The notes under the pieces are model-generated. The model did not search any database. It saw only the letters and a program-made list of their open reading frames with translations, and was not told the DNA's origin. Below are positions 34,241 through 52,670 of a stretch of 64,000 nucleotides of DNA, in pieces. Source of the stretch: Hyperoodon ampullatus (taxonomy: Eukaryota; Chordata; Mammalia; Artiodactyla; Ziphiidae). Where the stretch lies: assembly GCA_949752795.1 (NCBI GenBank), contig OX457074.1, positions 8,755,527 to 8,819,526 on the forward strand, read 5' to 3'. Position 1 is the first letter of the stretch; each line of letters opens with the position of its first letter. The translations under genes were made by a program, and so were the position numbers.

Positions 34241-35416
34241 TCAGGTTCTAGCTCTGCCCTGAACCAGCCCGAGCAACCTTGGGTTCTTCTCTGGGTCTCA
34301 GTTTTTCCAGCTGTGTAATGAGAGTTGCCCATTCTGTGGCTTTGATTCTCAATTTTGTCAGATGGGGCAAATGGGTAGCATGTGGAAAGCATGGTGGCGG
34401 GGAGCCCTCTGGTCCCTTTTCTCTCCAGGCCCCAGCTGCCCCCTCTCAGTAACCCTTCCACCCCCACCCAGTCCCAAACATGTATAAACTTTTCACTTCC
34501 ACTTTATTATCACTTCATTTGTAGGATTTTAAGGTTTATTACCTGGAAGGAAGCGAGGAGCTCACACCTCCAGTTCCGCTTTTCAAATATACCTTCATCG
34601 CTTGTGAAAATAACCTTATTAACAGCATCTAACCTGCTACAGCTTACGGGGGTACCCAGATAAGTACATGCAGAAGGGACCAGGGCAGGGGAAACAGCAC
34701 AGCTAGCTGAAGTAGTGCAGCCTCTGGACCCCTCAGATTTTCTCCCAGCTCTTGGGGGTCCTGGAGCTGTTGTCAGGGTCAGCAGAATGCGGGTGAGCCC
34801 CAGAGTAGCCTTGAGCAATTGGTCCTTGCCTCCTGCCTCCTCCTCCGACGCTCAGAGATCCTCCGGGACATAGCTCCCGTGCCTCCGCGCCTCCCCTGTC
34901 CCCTGGATGCTTGTCCAGGATTGATTCTCCAGGCAGCTCCCCCTCTGAGCAGTAAATGAAATATCGGTTACCAGGAGTGAGGCGGGAGGCAATTAACCCC
35001 TAGACCTCACCATGGCAGATGTGTTTGCAGCAAGCTGAAGCGGAGAGCCGAGCGCACCTGCCTGGCCTTCCTGCAAAGTCGTCCAATTAGGGTAACCCCC
35101 TCTGCTCCCCGTGACCCCGGAAACCAGGGCAGCACCAGCTCTGAGGGCTGGCAGCTGCCTGGGCACAGGATGGCCTGCCATTCCTCGTGTGGGTGAGCTC
35201 CAGGGGCGCTGCCATCCTCACACCCCTTTGGCAGGGACATTATTCGTTAATTAATCACACATCTTTCTAAAGGGGAGGCAGCCTGGGGAGGCTTCTTCCT
35301 TCCTTCCTCCAGAGTGGGACCACCATTCTGCCTGCCCAGCCTCCTTCCCACCACCTAGCCAGCCCCGCCCTGTGGAATGTTTCTGTGGCAGACACGCCCC
35401 TGACAGAGGAAGAGGC

Positions 35417-35820
35417 GAGACACGTGCCCTGCTTTCAAGGAGCCCCCAGCTGGATGAGGAGACAGAGTTTGTCCTTCAGGGAACCCCCAGTCCCAGGGTC
35501 TGGTCTCAGAAAGCCCTAGTTTAATAGAAAAAGCACAGTGTCTACCCTTGGAGCCACTGAGAGGACAGCCACAATCTTTGCAACTAGGAAATGGCCCCTC
35601 CTCATCCCCAGTCTCTGGAGATACACACCTTGCCCTCAACTCAGTCAAAACACTGTCTTTGAGGACGCCCAGGCTGATGGAGGACACAGTCTTGCCTTCA
35701 GGAAGTTTCCCATTCTGAGGGTGGAGACATAGTCCTTGCCCTCAGGTGTCCCAAGTCTGAGGGGGAAAAAATAGACTCGCCCTTGGGGAGCCCCTGTCTA
35801 ATGGGGGAGACACTACCCCA
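35417..35820 (-). repeat. 41-43 bp minisatellite, L2-tail-like unit (array B)
   Basis: Units begin near 35417, 35459, 35681, 35724, 35765 and 35807, with decayed units between. The consensus is close to GAGACACAGTCCTTGCCCTC followed by AGGGAGCCCCCAGTCTGATGG. Its reverse complement is the unit of array A at 6094-6262. Confidence 0.75.
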
Positions 35821-35924
35821 ACATGTTCCCCGGCAGCTGGGATGCTGCTTGAGTGACAACCAGCTGGCAACTGGCACCGCCGGACACCCCTGGTGCCCTG
35901 CAAAGGAAGAAAAAGTCCTTGGCT

Positions 35925-36050
35925 TCAGTCCTGTCCCAGTTGTGTCACAAACTTGCTGCATGATCATGGACCAGTCACAGATTTTCTTCAGACTATGGTT
36001 TCCTCATCTGCGACATGGAGATTTTAGGCCCATCTCTCAGAATGACATGA
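35925..36050 (+). repeat. MIR
   Basis: GCTGCATGATCATGGACCAG, TATGGTTTCCTCATCTGCGA. Confidence 0.65.
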
Positions 36051-36242
36051 GGATCAGCCAGTCACCAGAAAGAAAAGAAAGCAGACCAGCCAGCCTGGCT
36101 CTCCCTACAAAAATGATTAACATGCTTTTTGCTATAGCAGGGGTCCTAGACCAGGCCCTGTGGTCTCTGGGGAGGGCTGGGGAGCACGCCCAGGTGTGGT
36201 GGCTGGGTAATTTGGGGCCAGTGTGGCCATTAAAGAATCACA

Positions 36243-36434
36243 AGGGGCTTCCCTGGTGGTGCAGTGGTTGAGAGTCCGCCTGCCGATGCAGGGGACACGA
36301 GTTCATGCCCCGGTCCGGGAAGATCCCACGTGCCGCGGAGCAGCTGGGCCCGTGAACCATGGCTGCTGAGCCTGCGCGTCCGGAGCCTGTGCTCCACAAC
36401 AGGAGAGGCCACAACAGTGAGAGACCCGCGTACC

Positions 36435-36484
<50 letters not shown>
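36243..36484 (+). mobile_element. CHR-2-like SINE with ~50-base pure poly-A tail
   Basis: Sense copy with duplications AAAGAATCACA at 36232-36242 and 36485-36495. The long uninterrupted A tract (about 36438-36487) points to a recent insertion. Confidence 0.95.
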
Positions 36485-36489
<5 letters not shown>

Positions 36490-37044
36490 ATCACAGGGGG
36501 CTGTAGGTGGCACTGGGCGGGGGGGCAGGGGGGTGGTGCTGGCTAATCTAATCACTCTTCCCAAGGAAACTCTCGTTCCAGCTAGACCTCCCAGGGGTTT
36601 TATTGGGTTTGTGGGAACCTGCAGATTTCAATCTCCAGACCCCACAGGGAAGGAACAAGTATTAAGCTAATTTTATTAAATGGCCACAGCTGGCAGTAGG
36701 GGGATGTAGGGGAGAGAGGACAGGATAAAGAAAGTCATTCAAGTCTGCCAGCCTTGACAAGGGTCCATACATGGGGCCTGACTGGGAGGGAGGCTACCCC
36801 TCCTTCCTGTCTCTCCAGCTGAGCCAGCAGGGGGAGGGGAGGCCAGATGGGACCCTTCCCTCAAGCAGAGCCTTGGGATTTTCCAAGAGGCTCACCCCAT
36901 GGCTGCTGCCCAGGGCAGATGCTTGTAAATCCCATCAAGCCTCTGCAGGGCAGCGCTGGAGTGGAAGCTCTGGGCTGCCCCCAAGCCATCCTTCCTCCGT
37001 TCTGCTTTGGAGATCCCAGGTCTTTATGAAATATGGTATGCTGG

Positions 37045-37243
37045 GTAAGAGCATGGTCTTTGGTTCAAATCCTGGCACCTGCCTCTTCCTAGCTCTGTGA
37101 CCGCAGCAAATTACTTATCCTCTCTGAGCCTCAGTTTCCTCATCTGAAATGGATAAAACAACAGCATCCATGTTAAAGGGCATGGGAGCACTTCTTGCCA
37201 GTCCACTCCCACCCCACACACATTTCCATGAGATAATATTTAT
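37045..37243 (+). repeat. MIR, resumes after a SINE at 37576
   Basis: CTCTGTGACCGCAGCAAATT, GAGCCTCAGTTTCCTCATCT; the 3' end (GAGTGGGTGCTCTCCAGATA) follows the SINE at 37576-37625. Confidence 0.8.
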
Positions 37244-37255
37244 AAAGTTCCTATA

Positions 37256-37563
37256 TGGGGCTTCCCTGGTGGCGCAGTGGTTAAGAATCCACCTGCCAAT
37301 GCAGGGGACATGGGTTCGAGACCTGGTCCGGGAAGATCCCACATGCCGTGGCGAAACTAAGTCCGTGCTCCACAACTACGGAGCCCGCGTGCCACAACTA
37401 CAGAAGCCTGCGTGCCTAGAGCCCATGCTCTGCAACAAGAGAAGCCACCACAATGAGAAGCCCGTGCACTGTAACAAAGAGTAGCCCTGCTCGCCACAAC
37501 TAGAGAAAGCCTGCGTGCAGCAACGAAGACCCAACGCAGCCAAAAATAAGTTAAAAAAATAAA
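37256..37563 (+). mobile_element. CHR-1-like SINE inside a MIR
   Basis: Perfect 12-bp duplications AAAGTTCCTATA at 37244-37255 and 37564-37575. Confidence 0.94.
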
Positions 37564-37770
37564 AAAGTTCCTATACGGTGTCAGACACAGAGTGGGTGCT
37601 CTCCAGATATTAGCTATTATGATTTAGGAATGCCCTAACTGTGCAACTGTCATGGTCCCAGTAATAGGAGGTGAGGGAGGCAGTGACAAGGCAAGGAGAT
37701 TTAGTGTGTCTCCAGAGAGCAAGGGCTTCTTGGATTCAAGCGCAATCACAGAACTTGGGGACTGTGTCCT

Positions 37771-38135
37771 TTTTTTTTTTTTTTTTAATAAATTTATTTA
37801 TTTTATTTTATTTACTTTTGGCTGTGTTCGGTCTTCGTTGCTATGAGTGGGCTTTCTCTAGTTGAAGTGTGCAGGGGCTACTGTTCGTTGAGGTGCGTGG
37901 CCTTCTTATTGCGGTGGCCTCTCCTATTGTGGTGGCCTCTCCTATTGCGGAGCATGGGCTCTAGCTGCGTGGGCTCAGTAGTTGTGGTTCACGGGCTCTA
38001 GAGTGCAGGCTCTGTAGTTGTGGCACACAGGCTTAGTTGCTACGCGGCATGTGGGATCTTCCTGGACCAGGGCTCGAACCTGTGTCCCCTGCATTGGCAG
38101 GTGGATCCTTAACCACTGCATCACCAGGGAGGTCC
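37771..38135 (-). mobile_element. CHR-1-like SINE with an internal duplication
   Basis: Poly-T start; flanks CTGTGTCCT at 37762-37770 and 38136-38144. GGTGGCCTCTCCTATTG occurs twice in tandem (about 37912-37949). Confidence 0.92.
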
Positions 38136-38159
38136 CTGTGTCCTATTTTAAAAGCTATT

Positions 38160-38420
38160 TAACCTCTTTGGAAAAAGAATAAAATCTACTCATCCAACCT
38201 CCCAGGGCTCTTGGAAGACTCAAGTGAGATGACATATGTGAAAGCCTTTGACAAACTTTAAAGTGATGCATAAATAATAAAAGCTGTGTTTATTGAGCAT
38301 ATACATGATACCTCTTTAATTCTCAGTCAAGTGAGGTAGGTTAGGTCTCCTCACCTACATATTATAATGAGAAAACTGAGGCCCAGGGGTGAAGTGCTTG
38401 GGTCAGGGTCAACCAGCATT
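38160..38420. repeat. Two MIR fragments, head-on
   Basis: 38165-38280 reads as the 3' half of a sense MIR; 38283-38415 (GTTTATTGAGCATATACATG, GAGAAAACTGAGGCCCAGG) is antisense. Confidence 0.6.
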
Positions 38421-38851
38421 TAATGCAAAGCTTGTTCCTGTCACTGCTGTCACTAACCCAGAACCGAGTCAGAAAAGAGTGACACGGCCAGGATTCTACA
38501 CCGTGGCACTGGGACCGGAACCTGGGTTTCCCAATTTGAAACTTGCTGTGCCTTTGGAATGCTGATGCCACTTTCAAGGTCGAAAAGATGGAGCTTTTCC
38601 ACCCTGGAAAATGATGATGTAACTGGGCTGCCTCCTATTCCAGCTGCCCAGGCCCACTTGGGCTGTGGTGGGCATTGGGCCCCTCGGCCCACCTCCTCCT
38701 GGAGCAGCTCTGGCTCCGGCGCCTGGCTCCCCACGGATCCATGAGAAGCTTTCAGCAGACCCCTTCCCAGCCTGGAGGAGGGCAGGGTTCATGGTACCCT
38801 CCTGCAACTCCTCTCCAGGGCACAGTCGGAAAGCCAGCGGGGTGGAAGTGT

Positions 38852-38857
38852 TTTATT
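38852..38857 (-). terminator. C1QL1 polyadenylation signal
   Basis: AATAAA on the minus strand, 465 bases past the stop codon, followed within 30 bases by GT-poor unique sequence. It is the first perfect hexamer downstream of the stop. Confidence 0.7.
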
Positions 38858-39321
38858 ATAGCTTTGGTCAGACGGGGCGCAGCCGGCCCGGGCTGTAGCT
38901 GGGAAGCCATCCAGTCCCCAATACACCGCTCCCCGAGGCAGCGCCACCCCAGAGCGGGTGGGCAGCGCATCCGAGCAGGGGGAGCGACCCCGCCGAGACC
39001 TCTCCCCCAGCTGGGGCGGGCTGGTGGGTCAGGTGGGCAAAAACAATCCTATTGTACAAATATACAGTGCGGGCCGGGGCGGGGGCGGTCGACACCGCCT
39101 CCCGGGGAACCGGGACGGGGCGCGCTGGACCCGGCTCTGCGGTGAGACGGCGGGAGGGCTAGCTGCGGCCCCGACAGTGGTGAGGGCAGGCCGCGGGCGT
39201 CATAGCCGGGAGAAGCCGGCGGCCGTGGCGGGCAGCGAGGGGGTGTGGGTAGCGGGACGGGTCATCCTCTGCCCCGCCAGGAGGGGACCTCCGGGGGGAT
39301 AGGGGAGGGGTCGCGAGGAGC
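38858..39321 (-). other. C1QL1 3' UTR, CpG-rich
   Basis: Sequence from stop codon to polyA signal. It is markedly GC- and CpG-rich through about 38870-39300, unlike the flanking intergenic DNA. Confidence 0.65.
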
Positions 39322-46150
<6,829 letters not shown>

Positions 46151-47424
46151 CGGGAGAGAAAAGGGGGGACTGACTGAGGGAGACAGAGCCTCGGAAATGG
46201 AGAGGGTGCTAGAGTCTCAGACATAGGAGAGGCTCGCATAGAGAAGGGAAGACTAGGGACGAAAAAGCGAATGGAAGAGAGGGTCATAGGGAGAGCTAGA
46301 GAGCGCCGAGGGGGATTGGGAGGGAGAGGACTCGAGGGTCGCTTACGAGGAAAGCCGAGAGAGACAGAGGGAGGCACGGGGGGTCACGGCCCGCAGGGGG
46401 CGGAGGCTGGGGTAGGGCACCCCGGTCTTCAGGGGACAAAGAGCGATTGAGAGGAGGAAGGAGCGGGGAGCAAGAAGGAAGGGCAAGGATGAGGGTTATG
46501 AGGGGGGAGAAGAGGGGAAGGCAGGAGGATGGGGAGGGGGCCAATCTGCCCTCAGGCCTCGCAGACAACCTGTCCGGGAGATGGGGGTGGTGGTGGGATG
46601 CCTGTCAGGGTGCCCAGCAGCATCCCGAGTGCTAAGAGCTGCCGCTCCCTCCTCTCTTTTTGGCTCCTGGATGTTCCCGGGACCGCCTTTCCCCAGGAGG
46701 AGCAGGATCTTCTACCCACACCTCCTTACCTATGCTCCTTCCTGCCTGCGCTCCAGGCCAGGTCAGGCTGCTTTTTCCTGGGGATGGGGATGGGGCCGGG
46801 GGCCCCTCCATCTTACTCTGGTCACTTCCCTTCTCCCTGCTTTTAGGCAAGGCAGAAATCGGGGCCCTAAGAAAGTGGGCACCCCAGGTAATTTCTCCGT
46901 TCTGACAGTACAAACACATCCCTGGGTGGTGACCCCCTCTTCCAGGCTCCAAGAGGAGGCGTTGATCTCTCCCAGCCCCTCAGCTCTCCCCTCCTACCCA
47001 ACCTCGAGCCTCCTGAGCTCCTAACTCTTTTCCCCATCAGGTTGTATAAGGCAGTCCTCTTCCTCAAGTGCAGTAAAGTGTTTAGGCTGCATAAACGAGA
47101 AGGCGTCTGCTTCCATCAAAATATTTGTCACGTTATTTGAGGCCCAGTTTGTGCTGCTCCACTGCTTCTCCTCACCCTCCTTTATCCAGCCTACCCGGGA
47201 GGGTTCTGCCATTCAGAGGCCACGAGCTGCTGCTAAAGGATGACCCTCCAGCCTTTCTCCTGAGAGGACCCCTCCCAAAGCTGAGGTTGATTAACCCCAC
47301 CTGAGCTGGGAGGAGGAAAAGAACAGGAGGATGTCGGGGGCGGGGGTGGGGGCTGTGAGACAGGACCTTTCAAGCACCGCCGAGCCCGTGTTAGAGTGAT
47401 CCCCTCGCCAAGGAAGGAGCTAAA

Positions 47425-47675
47425 AATTCAAGCAATGGCGTTTATTCAGGGTTTTCTGTGTGCCAGGCCCTGTGTTGACTGCTTTACAGACGCCATCACA
47501 CCAGATCTCCACAGCAATCCAAAGAGGTAAAGCCCATCGTTACTTTCATCTTACAGAGGGAGAACTGAGGCTCTGGGAAGTTAAGGGATTTGCCCAAAGT
47601 CACACAACTAATAAGCGATAGAGCCGGGGTTCAAACCGCCAGCCTGGCTCCAAGCTCTTCTAACCGCCACCCAGT
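47425..47675 (-). repeat. MIR, near full length
   Basis: TTCTGTGTGCCAGGCCCTGT, GAACTGAGGCTCTGGGAAGT, TTCAAACCGCCAGCCTGGCT. Confidence 0.85.
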
Positions 47676-47739
47676 TGGGTCTCTAGGTACCGTTTACTTC
47701 CTAGAGGGAGGAAGGCGTTACGTGCAGGCGGAGGAGGAC

Positions 47740-48420
47740 AGCTAGACCTCCCCAGGCTCGGGAAGAGTAGTCCCGACTCTCGGCTGTCAGTCCGGCCTCC
47801 CGTCCCCCACGGCGGTCTCCCCAGTATGACTCCCCCAAGAGCGACAGGGCTGGTGACCCGAGGGACAAGTGCGCGGTCGTCGGCGTATGATTTGTACAAT
47901 CCCGCGCCCCCTAGTTCGCGCGCACACGGCTCTCTCCTCCGTTGTGCCGCTGGGGCTCGTCTGTCACCCGGAGTCCTTCCCGAATCCGCCAGGGAAACTG
48001 CGGCTGGTCGCCCGAGGCCGCGGAGGGGCGGGAGCACGCACTCCCGGCGCTCGCCGGGGCGTCCAGGGGCGCGCTCGGCGCTGCAAGGCGGCCCGCCCCC
48101 CGAGCCGAAAGAGCGCCCGTTCCCCTAGCGCGGTGTGGCGTCTCTGTCAGCCCAGCCGGATTCTCCCCGCTTCGCTGGAGTGGAAAATAATGGCTTCAAA
48201 CTTTGCAGAGAGGAGCCGGTGCCAGCACTTTAATTAACAGCCATCTTGGCCTGTGAGCCTGGGCCACCGGCTCCGCGCTTCCCCCAGGCTCGCCGGCCCC
48301 GCCCAGGTCCCCGCGGGAGAGGGACCTCCGCCGCGGCGCTCTGAGCCCCTCTTCCCCGGGACAAGAGGGCCTGGCTGATTGGGGGGCCGGTACTGTCTAG
48401 GACGGGGGCGCGTCTCCCCA
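47740..48420. promoter_or_regulatory. Second CpG-rich block ~2 kb upstream of C1QL1
   Basis: High CpG density with no recognised exon. Includes a CTCF-like motif and a GCCATCTTGG (YY1-like) at 48241-48250. Could be an alternative promoter, a noncoding RNA promoter or a shore of the C1QL1 island. Confidence 0.5.
47904..47917 (-). promoter_or_regulatory. CTCF-like site, 12/14
   Basis: Plus strand GCGCCCCCTAGT is the reverse complement of the CTCF core with two end mismatches, inside the CpG-rich block. Confidence 0.4.
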
Positions 48421-48499
48421 GCTTAATACCTGAGGACCTCCAACCCTACTACCCCATCCACCCCGAGTTCTCTAAAGCCTGGCCGCTGATGATTCCGGG

Positions 48500-48695
48500 G
48501 TTAGAGACCTGCATGCCAGTCCCAGGTGGTGATTTTAGGCTACCGACTAACCAGCAGCGTCTCAGGTGTTCTCCTCTGAAAAAGGGGTTGTTATAAGCAT
48601 TAAATGAGTAATAATGAAGGTAGCAAAGCGCTGGCCTCAGTATCTGACCCTTATTAGGCGCCAAGTAAAGGATGGCTAATATAATTATTTCACAG
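48500..48695 (+). repeat. MIR
   Basis: GTTCTCCTCTGAAAAAGGGG, TTATAAGCATTAAATGAGTA, then GCGCCAAGTAAAGGATGG. Confidence 0.65.
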
Positions 48696-49294
48696 CAAGG
48701 CCCTTCCACCACCCCGGGGCATGGGATCTCCTCATCCTGCCTTTTTTTCCTACAAATTGCTGCGCTTGGCGCTAGGAGAGGAGGACAATGGCCTATGCTT
48801 CCGGGTTCAGAGTCAAGACTAGATGAATGAGAAAGGAACCCAGGAGTTCTGGCTCCCAGGCCTCTTCCTCAACCACCTGCCAAGGCCAGGGACCCAGGTT
48901 TTCAGAAAAGGAAAGAGGTGAGCCCAGGGAAGGGAGGGAGGGCAGTGCTATCTGTAGCTGCGGTACTGCCAGTGCTGGGGCCTGAAGGTCCAGCTTTGCC
49001 TTCCTTACTGTGAGTGAGAGCTCCCTCCCTCCTACAGCCCCCATCATTCCAGAGGTGAGGAGGGGGTACTGGGCATTGAGGTGCTGTATGGTGGGTGCAA
49101 GAAAGTGAGTAAGTCTCTTCTTTGATGCATGGCTGACTTTAGGAAGCTGGGTGGCTGTTCTGTGGTATTTTGAGGTTCTTTGAATGAATGTGAGTGGGTG
49201 TGAATTGTAAGAGACTGTTTGCATTAGTGTGTGTCTGGGTTTGTGAGTGATGAAAAAGAGTGCAGTGCCCTGACTCATCAGCTGGCAAATCTGT

Positions 49295-49470
49295 GTTCAT
49301 TTGTTCACTTGTTCACTCAGTAAACATTTACTGAAAGCACCGAGCTGGGCAGTGTGAGGCCGTAGAGGTGGTGTGTCCAAAAATGATCAAGACCTAAGCA
49401 GTACCTCTAAGGAGCTCACTCTTCGGCAGGGGACACAGGCAGGAAGAAATGATAAGTGCTATGATAATTA
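49295..49470 (-). repeat. L2 fragment
   Basis: TTCACTCAGTAAACATTTAC, AAGGAGCTCACTCTTCGGCA, GGAAGAAATGATAAGTGCTA. Confidence 0.6.
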
Positions 49471-49474
49471 TGAA

Positions 49475-49690
49475 TATTTTTTGAGCTCTTAGTAATACAA
49501 GATCTTGCTCTAAGCACTTTGCATGGATTACCTCATTTAAATGTAACAACCTATTATCATGGATTTAAAACTATTACATGGCTTATATAATTTCGTTTCA
49601 ATAACCCCACCAGGTAGATACTATTATTTCCCCCATTTTATAGCTGAGGAAACTAAGGCTTGGGTAGAGGTTTGCACTAGGTATTATGAA
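49475..49690 (-). repeat. MIR
   Basis: Antisense: TTGCTCTAAGCACTTTGCAT, CCATTTTATAGCTGAGGAAA. Confidence 0.75.
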
Positions 49691-50042
49691 GCACAGATGG
49701 AAAACTCCCTGCCCAGAGGACTCTAGGAAGACTCTACAGAGGGGAGGTATCATTTTTTCCCATCTATTTATCCATCCACTTATCCATCCTCCATCCATTC
49801 TATAAGCCCATATTAATTGATCACTTATTATCACAAGATACAGTGATGAGCGTGAAAAGTCTTCTGACCTTATGTAGTTACAGCGTATGGTAGAAACCTG
49901 GACAATTAAACAAGCAACTGCTATCCAACTTGACAAACTGCCTGGGAATATGTGGGATGCTATAGAAACACTCAGCAGTGTTGCCTAAATTCATCTGGAG
50001 GCAGGGAATCATGGGAAGCTTCCTGGAGGAGGTGATATTTTA

Positions 50043-50257
50043 TTTTTTATTTTTTTATTTTTTTGCTTTTACGCGGGCCCCTCACTGTTGTGGCCTCTCC
50101 CGTTGCGGAGCACGGGCTCCGGACGCGCAGGCTCAGCGGCCATGGCTCACGGACCCAGACGCTCCGCAGCATGTGGGATCCTCCCGGATCGGGGCACGAA
50201 CCCGCGTCCCCTGCATCGGCAGGCGGACTCTCAACCACTGCGCCACCAGGGAAGCCC
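50043..50257 (-). mobile_element. CHR-2-like SINE
   Basis: Perfect 16-bp duplications AGGAGGTGATATTTTA at 50027-50042 and 50258-50273. Confidence 0.95.
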
Positions 50258-50487
50258 AGGAGGTGATATTTTAGTTAAGCCCTGATTAAAGGATAGCAAG
50301 GTGAAGAGAATGGCTGCCAGAGACGGAGGAGAGAGGGAGGGAGGGAAGATTATTCCAGGCAAAGGGAGCAGCATGTGCTAAGGACAAGACTGCAGGGCCT
50401 CAGTGGGCTGTGGCAAGGAGTATATAATTTATCCTAAGGGCAATGAGAAACTACAGAAGAGTGTTGAGTGAGCGATACCAGATTTTT

Positions 50488-50807
50488 AAAAATTAATTAA
50501 TTAATTAATTAATTTTTAGCTGTGTTGGGTCTTCGTTGCTGCGCGTGGGCTTTCTCCAGTTGCGGCGAGCAGGGGCTACTCTTCATTGCGGTGCGCGGGA
50601 TTCTCATTGCGGTGGCTTCTCTTGTTGCAGAGCACGGGCTCTAGGTGCAGGGGCTCAGTAGCTGTGGCACGGGGGCTCAGTAGTTGTGGCGCAAGGGCTT
50701 AGTTGCTCCTTGGCGTGTGGGATCTTCCCGGACCAGGGCTTGCACCCGTGTCCCCTGCATTGGCAGGCGGATTCTTAACGACTGTGCCACCAGGGAAGCC
50801 CAATAAT
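50488..50807 (-). mobile_element. CHR-1-like SINE
   Basis: Antisense body with an (ATTA)n-type tail; flanks CAGATTTTT at 50479-50487 and 50808-50816. Confidence 0.92.
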
Positions 50808-51029
50808 CAGATTTTTTCAGATATCCTTTGGGCAGGAGGGATTAAAATAGAGTAAGAGTGTCATAGGGAGATTAGGTAGCAGGAGGTTGCAGTGGTCCAG
50901 GCGAGAGCTGATAGTGGCCTGATCTGGATGGGATGGGGGTGGGATGAGGAGCAGGAGACTTCCAGGTTTCTGGAAAGATCTTGAAATGTTTATGAAATTA
51001 ATGAAGGGTGGATGAGTGTTTTTGCCATT

Positions 51030-51265
51030 ACCTATGTACCAATATGTGCCAGACATTTTATATACTCTATTTCACTTAATACTCACTGGAAGTCTAAGGA
51101 ATAATCGTTGTCATCTTTACATTGGAGATGAGGATGCTGAGGCTCAGAGAGGTGAAGTAACTTGCCTGGGATCACACAGCTAGTAGGAGAGAGAGTCAGA
51201 ATTAGAACTTGGGTCTGTTTGACCCTGGGTGGGGGCTCTTCACCACTCGGCCCAGCAGGTGCATA
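51030..51265 (-). repeat. MIR
   Basis: AATATGTGCCAGACATTTTA, GCTGAGGCTCAGAGAGGTGA, GTAACTTGCCTGGGATCACA. Confidence 0.85.
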
Positions 51266-52544
51266 CCTGGTAGATAAAGCAAAGCTATGTCCTTTAGAGA
51301 GAAAGAAAAGCTTGGGTTAAGGCTCAATTATATAAAAGGCATATTTTTGGTTTTTGGTTGAAGCCACTGGTCTATAGCCCTGTCTTGGGCAGGGTGGGGA
51401 GCTGGGCATCAAGAGGCAGAGACTGGCTCTCAAGGCTCAGTTAGGCCACCAACTTGCCACGTGTGTTGGGGAAGTCTCATCACATTTTAGAGCTTCCCAT
51501 TTCTTTCTGTGGGCTGGAGAATTGTCTAGGGCAGCTCGGAGAGCCTGTGATTCTGATGTGAAAGAAAACTCCTCATTGTCATCTGTTAAAATATTTAAAA
51601 TCCCTTCATGACATTTTAACTCAGACACTTGCATATCCTCCATGGGAAAAGCCTCCATAATTGCAGCCCCTCTTTGGAGAAGGGGCATTTGGGAGAATGG
51701 AAGTAGTGTCGTGATTTGGGGTGGGGGAGCCGGGACACACCAGGCTGGGACTCAGGTTGGTGAGGAACCTCCTCAGGAGCCCCTCCCCCAGCCCCATATC
51801 CTAGGAGGAGAGAGCGGGATGAAGGGGGCAGAGCCCAAGTACCCAGGTCACAGGTAGGTTTTCCGATGCTCCTTCGCCAGAGAACTCTGGGCCTCAGGCC
51901 TGAGGGTTCCAGGGACCTGCCCAGCCCACAGGCAGCCCATCCCAATCCAGCTCCAGGGAGGCAGCTCTGAAAAGGCCCCCGCTGTGGGAGGGGAGACCTA
52001 ATCGGAGGGACCGTCTCCCCTCCGCCCAGCTTGCGTCTCCCAGCTGCATGTATAAGTAATGATGTTCCACAGCCCCAGCAGGAACCAATATAATGGCCGG
52101 CGCACGGGGTCAGCCTGAGAGACAGATAGTGGGACGTGGGAGTGACAGGCAGTGCAAATGTGCTGAGCCTCCTGCAAAGGCAGCAGAGGGAGGGCCCGGC
52201 CTGGCCAGCACGGTCCCGGGCTACCCACCCCCTTCCTCAGGCCTTGACTCTTCCAGACCCACCAGCACCCCAGCCCCAGCTCCCAGGCAAACTGGGGGAA
52301 GGCAGGGAGGAGGAGAAGTAGTGGGGAGAGGGCGGTGGAGGAGGGACCGACCGGGCTGGAGTGGGGCATTGGCTTTCCTGGCTTCTGGGGAAGACACCCC
52401 CGGGTCTGAGGATGGGGGTGTAAGGGAGAAAGCCTCCTGATCCCCGGGATGGCTGGGGAGGGCTTTTTCTCTGGAAGCCCTGTCTCTTCTAGGAAAAAAC
52501 CTTCCCTTCCATTCTCACCCCAGGAGACCTAGAACTTAGGGTCT

Positions 52545-52670
52545 GGAAATATCTTAGAGACCTCTCCTTTGACGGAGGGGGACACCGAGGCCCAGAGAGG
52601 GGACTTGGCTTGCCCAAGGTCAGAGGCCAATCTGAGGCAGAGCCAGAGGGGATCCCCGGGGGCTCTTGTC
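52545..52670 (-). repeat. MIR fragment
   Basis: GGGGGACACCGAGGCCCAGA, TTGGCTTGCCCAAGGTCAGA. Confidence 0.65.

Larger units (their letters stand above)
29800..38830. other. KIF18B-C1QL1 intergenic region
   Basis: No exon recognised. Contains SINEs, MIR/L2 pieces, a minisatellite and one CTCF-like site. The remaining unique sequence, for example 32350-32780 and 34240-35400, shows nothing I can name. Confidence 0.6.

Noticed and set aside
36238..36670. Frames with long poly-Lys or poly-Phe
   Set aside because: Translations of the SINE A-tail; same for those near 17650, 20110 and 37770.
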